A program made the position numbers and the translations under genes. Shown piece by piece: positions 34,622-45,699 of a stretch of 64,000 bases of DNA. Numbering within the stretch: the stretch's first letter is position 1; each line of letters begins with the position of its first letter. The DNA lies in the NCBI RefSeq assembly GCF_040939455.1, contig NC_134108.1, positions 84,488,001-84,552,000 of the forward strand, read 5' to 3'. The DNA is from Microcebus murinus (taxonomy: Eukaryota; Chordata; Mammalia; Primates; Cheirogaleidae). Under the pieces are notes generated by a model, which saw only the letters and a program-made list of their open reading frames with translations, was not told where the DNA came from and searched no databases.

Positions 34622-35259
34622 AAGAAAAGCTGGAATATACAGGAGGTGCTATATCACCATTGTTTCTTAAAGCTGAATAGTACTCCATGGTATACATATA
34701 CCACATTTTATTAATCCACTCATGTATTGATCAGCACCTGGGTTGTTTTCGCACCTTTGCTATTGTGAACTGTCCTGCTATAAACATTCGAGTGCAGGTG
34801 TCCCATTTGTAGAGTGTCATTTGATCTTTTGGGTAGATGCCCAGTAGTGGAATTGTTGGATCAAACGGTAGATCTACTTGTATCGCTTTGAGGTATCTCT
34901 ATATTGTTTTCCACAGAGGCTGAACCAGTTTGCAGTCCCACCAGCAGTGTAGGAGTGTTCCTATCTCTCTGCATCCATGCCAATGTTTATTGTTTGGGGA
35001 CTTTTTGATAGAGCTGGAACCCATTCTACTAAGTGAAGTATTTCATGAATGGAAAAACAAGCACCACATGTACTCACCAGCAAATTGGTATTAACGGATC
35101 AACACTTAAGTGGACACATAGGAATAACATTTATTGGGTGTCAGGTGGGTGGGAGGGGAGGGGGGGCATGGGCAATATACATAACCTTAACATTTGTACC
35201 CTCATAATATGCTGAAATTAAAAAAAAGGAAAAAAATAAAATAAAAAAAGAAAAGCTGG
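34622..35259 (+). mobile_element. L1 with 5' inversion and 12-bp TSD
   Basis: The direct repeat AAGAAAAGCTGG is at 34622-34633 and 35248-35259. 34634-35008 is antisense ORF2 C-terminal text (CACCATTGTTTCTTAAAGCT through TGTTTATTGTTTGGGGAC). 35009-35247 is the sense 3' end (AGCTGGAACCCATTCTAC, then a G-rich 3'UTR, ending CATAATATGCTGAAATTAAA and an A-rich tail). In L1 coordinates the two parts are nearly adjacent, so little was deleted during twin priming. Confidence 0.93.
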
Positions 35260-36732
35260 CAAAGAAACTAATAATTTTCTAGCGATTGGGTCTTAAGCAG
35301 TAATATTGTATATGATTTAAGGACATATTATAATTAATGGCTTTATTATTAAATCTATGACCTATGCAGTTAAAATTTTCTTTATTCTATCATATAGAAG
35401 GTAATTATTGGAGAGGAAGACCATAGAATTTATACTGCAAATGACCAGAGATATAACCAAAATATTCCCAATTTCAATTTCAAATTATTTATTTAATTTA
35501 CATACCTCCAATTTATAGATGTGTGTATGTATACATATATATGTGTATAATCTTGAAACTAGCTAGATTTTAATCAGTTAGCCTTGCAAATGGAAGGTAC
35601 TTTAGGGATCACCTAGTGCTTTCTATTAAATTTTAGCAAAGAAGAAGACTAGGGAAAATTAGACATCAATGTACTAAAAAAACAATACTCAATTCTAAGA
35701 ATAAATCTAGTGTTCTTTTTTATTATTGCATGGTTCATTGCAAGAGCAAACACTGTATGCTTTAGACAATATGTAACCAGTATTTTATGATGGGGCTGAG
35801 CTTCTCCAATCTAATTGTACAGTAATAAGGCATGTAGGAAAAGGTAGGTATCAGAGAATCAACCTACTTACTTTGGTTGATTTTCATTGGTGGTGGGAGT
35901 TGATTGGGCTCTTTTCCTGTGACAGATTAGGTTTTGACCAGTAATGTTTGGGTTAATGGTGAAAGTGAATAGTAAGAAAATTGCAGTTGAAGTCAATAGT
36001 AAACAACATGAAATAGTAAGAAAGATAAATTAAATCAATGGTCTAGTCAGCATACAGGAAATCAGTATGGTCTATTACTAAGAATGTCACAACAGAGAGC
36101 CATAGGAAAACAGTACCTTAGTGACCGCCGGATGTATCTCTGAAACAGAAAATATCAAATCAGAAGTTTTACCAGGTGCAAATAAGAGGGTGAAATGAAT
36201 ATGCTTCCCTTAAATAGGTGACATTGGTTTAGAAGTTTCTGACTTAGAAACTTCACCGCCAAGGTACACAGACATTTGGCAGTGAAAGGAAAGCACATTT
36301 GATTCATGACGCTTTGACAAGAAACATGAGTTTTAGTCCAAGCTATTTCAGTCAGAATGAAATAGAAGATACCAGTGCAAGAATTCAGGTATGAAACATA
36401 CAACAATCCAGACTACCCCATGATGTCAATATGAGCTATTTCTGGTAAAAATCTCAGGCACCTGTTAAACCTTAGTGATGCTGGGGGCTCAGACCCTGTC
36501 TCATGTCAGGCTAGGGCTTGAATAAAAAGAGACTAGGAGGTAAAGATACAGAAAGCTATCAAATAGAAGACTTGAAATCAGACAAACCATGAAAATGTAT
36601 ATTCAAGATATTTTCATGTTTAACATTTTTAGTATTTATATTTCTGGTTTAAACACATAGGAATGTTTTTATGCTAGTCCTTTCAGTATTAATTTCCTCT
36701 TTCAATTATTTTTTGTTGAAGTATAATTTTAT
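35260..36732. other. No gene or named repeat seen
   Basis: Unique-looking AT-rich DNA. The minus frame 36155-36406 (83 codons) shows no domain. Confidence 0.5.
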
Positions 36733-37575
36733 AGTATACAGAATAGTAGCCATCCAAAAGTGTCCCCATGGGCCCCGTGTGGTGGCTCACACCTGTAATC
36801 CTAGCACTCTGGAAGGCCGAGGCAGGCGGATCATTTTAGCTCAGGAGTTCGAGACCAGCCTGAGCAAAAGCGAGACCCCGTCTCTACAGAAAAAAAAAAA
36901 AAAAAATGGAAAGAAATTACCTGGATAACTAAAAATATATAGAAAAAATTAGCCTGGCATGGTGGCGCATGCCTGTAGTCCCAGTTACTCTGGAGGCTGA
37001 GGCAGGAGGATTGCTTAAGCTGGGGAGTTTGAGGCACTCTAGCCTGGGCAACAGAGTGAGATTCTGTCTCAAAAAAAAGAAAGAAAAAAACCCAGAAATG
37101 TCCCCGTGATAATCTCTGGAACCTATGAATACTCTACTGTTACGCTTTTATGGTAAGGGAGAATTAAAGTTGCAGATGGAATTTAGGTTGCTAGTCAGTT
37201 GACTTTAAAATAGGAAGATTATCCTGGTTTATCCAGGTAGGCCCACTGTAGTCACAAGAGTCCATAATAGTGGACTAGGGAGGCAGAAGAGCCAGTATCA
37301 GAATGATAAGCTGTGACAAAACTCAACTGGCCACGGCTGCCTGTGAAGGTGGAAAGAGGCCAAGAGGTAAGAAGAGGAGGCAACCACTACAAGCTGGAAA
37401 AGTCAAGAAAAAAATGATTCTCCCTTAGGGACTCCTTGCTGACATCTGGATTTCAGCCCAGTGTGACCTATTTAGATTTATGAACTTCAGAATTATAAGA
37501 TGATACTTTTGTGTTATCTTAAGCCACTAAATTGTGGTAATTTCTGACAGCAGCAATGAGAAACAAATGCAAAAT
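36733..37575 (+). mobile_element. MaLR LTR, MLT1-like, split by an Alu
   Basis: Left piece: GAATAGTAGCCATCCAAAAG then TGTCCCC up to 36770. Right piece from 37099: ATAATCTCTGGAACCTATGA, GATTATCCTGGTTTATCCAGG, AGTCACAAGAGTCC, AAGCTGGAAAAGTCAAG, TTTCAGCCCAGTG and the end TTAAGCCACTAAATTGTGG..ACAGCAGCAATGAGAAAC. This is the order of older MLT1 LTRs. Removing the Alu restores continuity at the TSD. Confidence 0.75.
36761..37108 (+). repeat. Dimeric Alu, strepsirrhine type, with 10-bp TSD
   Basis: The element occupies 36771-37098, flanked by TGTCCCCATG (36761-36770) and TGTCCCCGTG (37099-37108). The left arm has GGCTCACACCTGTAATCC and AGGAGTTCGAGACCAGCC. The linker GAAAGAAATTACCTGGATAA then CTAAAAATATATAGAAAAAA is the long linker typical of lemur and galago Alus. 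The right arm lacks about 30 bases between GAGTTTGAGG and CACTCTAGCC. Pol III A and B boxes of the left arm are recognisable but altered. Confidence 0.93.
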
Positions 37576-37589
37576 TGAACACAGTGAAA

Positions 37590-39500
37590 AATGGTTTCTC
37601 TTGTAATTACTGAGAGATTAGTGCCTCCAATGATTGTGGACTTGTCTAATCTTCCCTTTGGATCTGTAAGGGTTTTCTTTATGTGTATCGAAACACTATC
37701 ATTATGTGCGTGCTAAGCTAGCATTCTTCCTGATAGGATATCCTTCTTTATACATCGTAACATTCCTATCATCTACTATGACTGATATTGATACAGCCAC
37801 ACCAGTTTGCTTGTGCTATGGTTGCAGTATGCCTATTTTTCCATCCTCTAATTTAACTTTCAACTTATGTGTTTCTATAGACAGCATACATTTGGGTCTT
37901 CCCTTTCTTATCCAGTCTGACAATCTATTCTCTTTAATTATAGTGTTTATTCCTTTTGGACTTAATGTAATTATTGAATGTTTTTAGTCTATCTTCTTGT
38001 TTACTCTGTCCAGCCTCTCTTATATACTTTTCTTGCTCTTTTATTATCTTATTAAGAAGGATTTTAACTAGCTTTTTCTACCTTCTTTTTTTTTATTTTT
38101 CTGTATTATACATTTTCTCTATTGACCAGTAAGTCTCACCTCTTTTAATATAGACATTACTAACTTATTAAAGTATATGTAGCATTAATACTTAACTTCA
38201 TACTTAACTCTCCACACAGCCTAATTCTCATTCCCCACATTTAATTTCATAACTGAAAATTCCCACTTTGCACTTCTCACTACTCACTTCACATTTCATA
38301 ATCTCTACTCCCCTTTTCCCATCCTCCTCTTCCTTCTTCCCATTTCATACTTCATAAATGTAATAAACATACAGCATAATTTCATTTAACTTCTTCAACT
38401 GCTTGTGTTGCTATTGACACATATTTTACCTCTACATATGAAAGAACTTTTTCATTTCAGTTATTTTATTTTATAATTTCTGAATTTCTACTTGTTTTTT
38501 ACAATTCTTATTTTTTTCTGCTGACAATACTTATCTTTTTACTCATTAAGATGGTATCTCTTTGCCTTTTAGTATATTTGCATTATCTGTGTTAAAGTGT
38601 TTGAGTACTTAATCCAATTTCTTGGATCTTTTGGGATCAATTTATATTGACTGCTTTCTGCCTTAACTTTGTGTAACATTTTACTGTTGCTTTTCATGTC
38701 TAGCAAAATTTTTGTTGAATATTGGACATGCTGGGTGATACATTTTAAGGGCTCTACATTCTATTTTTTTGCAGTGAAAAGTGTTGATGTTTGTTTTAGC
38801 AAGTAGTTCAATTATTGACTAATCACCTTGAACTCATGTAGACTTGGTTTAATACTTAGGGCGGATATGTGGAAAGTTCCATGAGTTCCTAGGCCATTTA
38901 ACTTGATGGTTTACAACCTGAAAATGCTGCTTCCCCTGTAGGTCTTACTGAAGCTTCATTTTAAGCTGTGTAGGACTTTGGCTACAGTAATACTTTTCTT
39001 AATGCATTTCATTATTCTCAAGTATGGTATTTCTGGTATTTCAGGTGAATAACTTGGGCATAAAAATATTTTCTTTAGTTAGTACTAAAGGATTTTTCAG
39101 AATGTTTGTTCTGAAATATTGTGTTTCTGCCCACAACCTCACAGAAGCTGCTATTATAAGCATGGTATTGTTTTGCCTTGTTTTGTCCTTAACCCTCAAC
39201 CAAGAACTTGCAGGAAATCCCTATGCTGGCTTCTTGCATCTTATTATACTTTTTTTCTAAGTGCCATATCTCCTAGATTCCAAATGCTCCAGCAGCCTCA
39301 GCTTCTTATCTCTGTCTTCTTAGTTTAATAGACTGGCAATGTTTTGTTTTGGGAACTTGCTCACAGGCAAAGGACCAGGGTGGCCAGAGGGTTCATGTGT
39401 CAAGTTTATTTTCTCTCAGCAATTACTATCTAACAATGCCTCTTTTCCGTGACTAACAACTTTGCCTCATATATTTTGCTCATTTTTGTAGTTGCTGCTG
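37590..39500 (-). mobile_element. Old L1M element, antisense: ORF2 start plus upstream region
   Basis: 37680-37990 matches the ORF2 endonuclease region antisense: TAGACAGCATACATTTGGGTC, CTTATCCAGTCTGACAATC and ACTTAATGTAATTATTGAATG. 38000-39500 continues into the ORF1 or 5' region of old L1M: AATTTCTACTTG, TGACTGCTTTCTGCC, TGTTGAATATTGGACATGCTG, and CACCTTGAACTCATGTAGACTTGG. Left-to-right order (ORF2, then upstream parts) fits one antisense element. No open frame survives. Confidence 0.7.
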
Positions 39501-40229
39501 CTAGAAAGGCTATTGTAATAATTATTCTGTCATGTCTGAAAACAAATGTCCCCTTACATTTTCTCTACCTTTATTCTATTCATTGCTACAAAATCAGGCA
39601 AAAATCTTAGAGAATAATTACAAATTTTGTCTAGTTAATCCTGTAGTTTCTTTTGTTTCAGGTTTTGTTTTATGTTTTTAAAGTTCTATTAGGCAATTCT
39701 ACTTCTAGAATTATTATATCTTTTTGAGAAATTGACACTTTAAAAACTGTAAAATGTCCCTCTTTAGTGATACTATTTATCTTTAAGTATGCTTTTCCTG
39801 ATATGAAATAGCTAGATTTTCTTCCTCATAACTTGTATTTCTACTACATTTATGTTTGTTATTCTTTCATTTTTAGAGTATCAGTGTCTTTATATTTAAA
39901 TTGCAGTTGATAAACATATCACAGAGTTGGATCTTACAATATTTTAAGACATCATGGTAATCTCTCCCTCTAATTGTGAGCACTTTAGTAAATTTAAATT
40001 TAATGAAATTACTGATATGAGTGGATATGTTTACACTCCTGTTATTTATTTTCTAATTGTTTCCTGTATTATTTGCTTCCTTGTCATTCCTTTCCTATTA
40101 CTTTTAGATTATATGAATTTTTTTTGTCTTTTTTGTTACTGTTTTTTATCTTTTCTCTTGGTTTGTAGTTATATGACTTTATTTTACTTTTTAAGTGACT
40201 GCTTTCTGGACTAAAATTTTAAAATAGGA

Positions 40230-40318
40230 AGGAAAAGACAGGAGTAAAAAGAAAAGCAAAAAAGTAAAAAGTAAGAAAGTAAAAAGTAAAAGTAAAAAGA
40301 AAAGCAAAATAAGAAGTT
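40230..40318. repeat. A-rich purine tract with (GTAAAAA)-like units
   Basis: Repeated GTAAAAAG and GAAAAGCAAA units on the plus strand, inside the old L1. Confidence 0.8.
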
Positions 40319-40499
40319 ACCTAAATGAACTTTATTTCAAATATTTATCAAAAATATATTTTTAGCATAAATATTTATACTCTAATCATATCCAGTCAAA
40401 ACTTGTGCTATCCTTCAGTTGTGATTGTAATTAAAATGTGTACTCAGTATTGTATAAGTATTGAGTATAATTGGAATAAATGAGATCTATGAATCATGG

Positions 40500-40615
40500 A
40501 GCTTTCACTAAATAATTATTTAATCTTGATCAAAGTTTTTACCTTTACTTTGTATCAGCATTCTTATCTGTATTATCTGTAAAATGAAGATAATGATACT
40601 TATCTCTCTTATTTT
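40500..40615 (+). repeat. MIR SINE fragment, sense (tentative)
   Basis: TTATTTAATCTTGATCAAAG, a TATCTGTATTATCTGTAAAATGAAGATAATGATACT block, fits the MIR core in sense orientation. Confidence 0.5.
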
Positions 40616-41150
40616 CATTCTTCCTTTCGTTCCTGCTTCTTTTGGATAATTAGGTTTTTAATGTCTATCAATCAATCAATTTTAGTATTTATTTTTATCC
40701 TTTTTATGAGCATGCAACAGTATCTCTTTGCCCCCTACTACCAGCTTCTCTAGGGAATCACAAAAGAAATTAATTTGTCACAACCTAATATGAATGAATA
40801 TTATCCCACTTTATCTATTTTATGCACATCACTTCACTTATCACGTAAGAAACAAAAGTTTACTTCTGTTGATATATATTGGTCCTTGTTCTATCACTGT
40901 TAATGTACTTCTATATTTATTATAAACCTCAAAGTGCCTTTTGATTATCTTTTCATTAAATAACTCAATTTCTTCATTTAATGAATCAAGAAAAGACAAA
41001 AATAGCTTTTATATTTAATCATGTATTATTTTTGCCATTCTTCAGATCTTCTTATAGATCTAAATTTTCATTTGAAATTATTTTCTTCCAGTCTGAAGGA
41101 CTTCTTTTAGTATGTCTTATCATGCAGGTCTGCTGACAACTGATTTTTTT

Positions 41151-41689
41151 TAAAATATATTTAAATAATTTGGCATATATAAGTAAAAAAGAAATGTTCA
41201 CAGCAATGCCAGCATGCTTATATTCAGTACAAAATAAATACTGTATTTTTAAATCTTCACAAATAGACTATAGGATGTTATTAGGAATGGACAATTTAGG
41301 ACATATCTAATATTTCTAATAGTTCAGAAGGAGTTTATGTCAAGTTGATATATTGATCACATAAATATTTATGAAATCAGTCATTTCTCTAGAGGTATAA
41401 AATTTAGCTTTCTATTGATTATGCCTAGTTATCTGTTATGTGTGTGACAATATGAAAATGGGCACAAGCTACTTCTATTGATTTCCTGTCCAATAAATAA
41501 TTACTGTTCATTACTTATTGATTGTGTACTTCCATAATCATTTCACTTCTCTCCTATTTGTGGTATCAGTGTCAGTTTTAGAGCCTGAACAATTTACACA
41601 TAAAAATTAAAGGTCAGTTATATGGACAATATGCACCATCAAATAAATTGTGTCCTGGCTTGCCTATTTGCATCCAACAAAAGTATGTA
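41151..41689. other. No gene; AT-rich
   Basis: Nothing recognised. Confidence 0.5.
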
Positions 41690-42150
41690 TTATTTTGGTT
41701 ATCATAACAGAAGACATGGCTCAAAAAATTGAAGAATGTTTTATGTCTCTTTAACACATCCCCACTCCTTTTGGAGAACTAAGACCTGCATCCCTGCCTC
41801 AGGCCTGTGGGTGGGAGGGGCAGGAGAATGTCTTTTGTTCTTTGTGCCACAGGAGATGACTTTAGGAACTGTCTGCGTAGAAGTCACATCTTACCTGCAG
41901 GTAGGATTAATCCGGATGGAGGTCATGAGATCGACTTAAGGAAAGATGGGATTGATCAGAACTTCTAAAAACTCTTTACCTCTGCTCAGAAATAGGATGT
42001 TGGTACTTTAAGACAGGAGTCTGTCAATCTCCCATCTCAATTTGCCTCATTTCCTGGCAAATTAATAAACTTCTCTTTCCTTCTCCTCAAACCACTTGTC
42101 CTCGTTCTTCTGATGGGGCCTCGGGGACTAGTGCCAAACTTTCAGTAACA
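41690..42150 (+). mobile_element. Solo ERV1-like LTR, sense
   Basis: The 3' half has LTR architecture: AATAAA at about 42064, then CTTCTCTTTCCTTCTCCTC, CTCGTTCTTCTGATGGGGCC and a CA terminus in TTCAGTAACA at 42141-42150. The U3-like part contains GC-rich CCTCAGGCCTGTGGGTGGGA near 41800. No primer-binding site follows 42150, so it is a solo LTR. The 5' boundary is approximate and no TSD was found. The family is not assigned. Confidence 0.6.
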
Positions 42151-43145
42151 TTACCAGCATCAACTCTTCTAAATATATTGTGCAAATCTCACTAAATAGT
42201 CAGTTGAGGCTGTTTTGATTAGTCACGAAAGGTTTCAATTGGTCTCATGTTACAAATGCTGTATTCCAAGAGCCAAGACAAGGCATCTGGAGGAAGATCA
42301 CACAGGATGTGGATTTCCAGGTGGAAAAGAGGCTAAGGGAGCACTTCAGGTGGTTATCCATATGTTTTTATTCCTCTTGGTGTCCCTAATTGCTACTAGA
42401 GAAAATTACTGCTGGCACTTGTTTTAGCCAAGAAGAAAACTAGATAATTACAAATAAAAAAAAAAAAAAGAAAATAATACATGATTAATGAAATGTTATC
42501 CCCTCAAGGTTAGAGGATTCATCTTTCTCTCATGTTACCTCAGCTATTAACACAGTACAAGGAATTCTTGAGGACATTCAATATGTCAGTTTCCCCCTAA
42601 TGTGTTTCTCAGAATAAAAAAGTTTAAAAAAATACGTTCACTTGGGTGTGGATAATGGCTTTCATACAAAGCATGGAATCATTCTGCATGTTCTATATGT
42701 ACAGGGACCACCTGACAACACAGGAAGAGAAGTAATCATCACAAGGGTTTCAGATGTATTCTCTTTGGTTATCTTTCAGAGTAACTGGCAAACATGAAAA
42801 TAACTGGGTAATTTTAAAAGTTTTCATGAGTGAAATCAGAAATACAGTTTTACTTCAGCTGGTTTTCTGTGAACACTGAAAGCAATCAATTCTCTTCTGT
42901 TTTTAGTAATGGCACAGAGATTAATAAGTGCATGCCAAAATAGGAAGGCCTAATTGATTTAGTTTGATTTTTATTAATATTTAAGTAGTTGTAAATTCTG
43001 TTATAAATAGTATAAATCTGGACAGTTATATATAATTATATGTAGTATAAATGTAAATAAAAATGAACTAAATAGTATCTTTTAACTATTAACAGAAAAA
43101 TAAAAATATATGACATTTAACCTAATATTTTGTCAAATTTAATTG
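42151..43145. other. No gene; A-run at 42455-42470
   Basis: The frame 42215-42427 (70 codons) precedes an A-run, which raised the question of a processed pseudogene, but no protein is recognised and no TSD is visible. Confidence 0.45.
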
Positions 43146-43214
43146 CTTTTAAGTAGTACATAAGGCTTTTAGTAGTACATAAGGCTTTTAAGTAGTACAT
43201 AAGTAGTACATAAA
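43146..43214. repeat. Short tandem repeat, about 19-20 bp unit, about 3.5 copies
   Basis: Units of AAGTAGTACATAAGGCTTTT type occur in series with single-base indels, ending in AAGTAGTACATAAAATT. Confidence 0.9.
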
Positions 43215-43614
43215 ATTAAAAACTCCCGCAAACAAACTTAAATTTTATCGTACACCTGTTTTTGTTATTGTAACTATAACAGAAGAGAGAAAGAAAAAAT
43301 AGAAGGAAAGAAAATAATATTATTTAATTATAACATACAGCAACAAAATTGGATAGAGAAATATATGAAGTACTAAAAAATTATAATACAAGAAGCCAAC
43401 AAATGTTCATTGAGAAATAAAATAGGTAGTGTTTGCTTTAAAATATCACATAAAGGTACAAGAAAATCTGTCATTGAAGCTGAATTTTCTAAGAGATGTT
43501 GGAAGAAGAAATAGATGACATAGAGCATATAAACAGGATATTTTTTAAAATATTGGAAAGAAATATATAGTATAACCAAATGCAAAGTGGTGAAATTGCA
43601 CAATTCCCGGGCTT

Positions 43615-43825
43615 GAAGTCATTTAAAAGCTTAAATCCAATCCTATTACTTACTAGTAGTATGACCTTTCATTTTTCCAAGGCACAATTTTTTCATGTGT
43701 AAAACTGGGGTAATATCTTGCATCTCATTCTATGACTATAACAAAAAAAATTTATTAAATCATTTATTTAAATGTGCTTAGCAGTGGGTCTGGTATATTT
43801 CAGATCATCAATAAATTTCATTCCC
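43615..43825 (+). repeat. MIR SINE, sense
   Basis: TTACTAGTAGTATGACCTTTC, CACAATTTTTTCATGTGTAAAACTGGGG, and the tail GTGCTTAGCAGTGGGTCTGG..ATCAATAAATTTC follow MIR core and 3' end in order. Confidence 0.8.
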
Positions 43826-44693
43826 CTGCATTTCATTGTCTGATGGAGGTATTCACTTTTATTTTTCAGATATTGCTCTTCCCATCCAATGCTTAACAGT
43901 AGTAGTTGTGTCACTGTAGCTGGTCCCCTTGAGATTTTAGTACCCTGGCAATTTTTGTGACTGAAATAATGTAAAATTGGACTATGGGCCTTTAGTTGTT
44001 TACATATGTTAACTACTTGCTTCCTGCCCAGAACTTCTTGTTCTCAAAGCAATTATTAACCATCAATACACTGGGGTTTGGGGTTTTTTGTTTGTTTGTT
44101 TTATTAAGTAGAAGGAGATAACTCCAGGGTACCACTAGGATAATCTATGAGTTGGTTTTGCAGAAAAAATGAATGCCCCAGAAAAAGTTATGACTAGCTG
44201 CTGATGCTCAGAAGTCTGGTTATTCAAGGTGTTATCTGAGACTAAAAGCAACAAGGACTTCCCCATAACTTATTCCCCACTTCCCATAAAAGCTTGCTGT
44301 CTCATTTCTGTGACAAGGTGAACCTGAGAGATTTTTCTGTACTGTTTTCTCACTTTGGCCAATCAAAGAAGCCCTTCTCTATCTCCAAGCACCATTGTCA
44401 CAGTGTTTGGCTTTAGCTGTGGGTCAGGTAAATGAGCCTGACTTTGTGACTCTAAAATATCATCAAATGAAATTTTGGTCCTTAAAAGAGCAATAGATTG
44501 AAATCCACTTTTTGGGAATTTGGGAATGCATTCCATTAATATAGAAATTGATTGAAGATAAAGTTTGAAATAAAATAACTTCAATAAAATTTAACTTTCC
44601 CTTAGAAAAATCCAAATAATGATTATAGGTGTCATTGAACTGTGCTATGATGGCTTAACCTGGTTTAATATCAATTACTTCAATAATTATTAC
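43826..44693. other. No gene recognised
   Basis: Contains a G/T run at 44075-44100. The minus frame 44363-44584 lacks a domain. Confidence 0.45.
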
Positions 44694-45206
44694 TGTTACA
44701 ACCCAACCAGATTCATTGCCCACTGTTCAAAGGAAGCAGAAGTTACAGCAATTTAATATGGCAAATAATTTAATAATAAATTTAATATCATAAGGTACAG
44801 AGCAAGGAGATAGGAGAAATTTCTCAAATTCATCTCCCCAAGAATTTTTGGGCCAAGTTTTTTAAAAATAGTTTTGCTGACAAAGGGCTATGGAATTGGG
44901 TCTGCTTATTGGCTGGGATTTAACTCATAGGATTAAGAAGCAGAAATTATCTTCTTGTACTGAGTCAGTTCCCAGGTAGAGGGTCATGAGACCAAATGAG
45001 TCAGTTCCTTGGTATAAGCACCTGGTCTGGGTGGGTCAATTGCTTTAGTGGAGTGCAGAATCTGGAAGATATATCAAAAGCAAGTCTAAGGTTTCCTAAG
45101 TATGATGTTATTTATGAGAGCAATTAATAAAGCTGAGAATCTTTATGACCATCAGCTATATGACTCCTAATTAGTAAGCAGTTATAGGAAAGCAAGCTAG
45201 GGAACA
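44694..45206 (-). mobile_element. Probable LTR, antisense, family unassigned
   Basis: The left end TGTTACAACCCAACCAG reads on the minus strand as a GGTTGTAACA terminus. The right end ..GGGAACA at 45206 would give a TGTTCCC start. The body is a mix of GC-richer and AT-rich segments typical of an old LTR. No flanking TSD is seen. Evidence is suggestive only. Confidence 0.4.
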
Positions 45207-45226
45207 ATGGCTGATTATATATACAT

Positions 45227-45278
<52 letters not shown>
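45227..45278. repeat. (TG)n microsatellite, two interruptions
   Basis: Alternating TG from 45227 to 45278, with a C at about 45231 and a TT step at 45261. Confidence 0.95.
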
Positions 45279-45699
45279 TTAACTATGCCTACACTTTTGT
45301 AAAGTTCAGGCCTCTACCATAGTTCTAATCATATGGCCTTTTATTAATTTTATAAAGAGCAGTTTCATCAGCATTTGCAATGTCCTACTACATTGGTACA
45401 AAGGATGTGATTGTGAACAAAATAAGTAGAGCCCTGTACTTTGGTTGCAATGAGGATAATGGTAAGTCTACATAGCTACAAAAAAAAAATTATAATTTTC
45501 TAAAATGTAGGTTTTTCTTCTCCATGTACTTAAAATCTCCTCTTCAGGAAAAGCAAAAATGGGTGACTAGAAAAATCGCTTGTTGGACTATCATGGAGGG
45601 AAGATAAAAATTCTAATTAAGGAGAAAGGAGAAGAGATTCAGAACATGTGTAGATCATAGAGAGAGGAGCTAGAGCCTGCCAGGGATCTCATGGAGGAA
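45279..45699. other. No gene; may include the start of the downstream L1
   Basis: The last 130 bases become purine-rich and GC-richer, and may already be L1 5'UTR. Confidence 0.4.

Larger units (their letters stand above)
39690..41150 (-). mobile_element. Second old L1M element, antisense, same region
   Basis: 39745-40060 again follows the ORF2 endonuclease text (AATGTCCCTCTTTAGTGATAC, GTTGGATCTTACAAT, TTTAATGAAATTACTGATATG). 40830-41140 follows the upstream text (ATTATAAACCTCAAAGTGCC, TCTAAATTTTCATTTGAAATTA, TTCCAGTCTGAAGGACTTC, ATGCAGGTCTGCTGACAACTG). It is too diverged from 37.6-39.5 kb to be a recent tandem duplicate. Confidence 0.65.

Noticed and set aside
42215..42470. Possible processed pseudogene ending in an A-run
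   Set aside because: No recognisable protein and no flanking direct repeat.
43146..43214. CRISPR-like repeat series
   Set aside because: Units are contiguous, with no unique spacers, and lie in mammalian DNA; a simple tandem repeat explains it.
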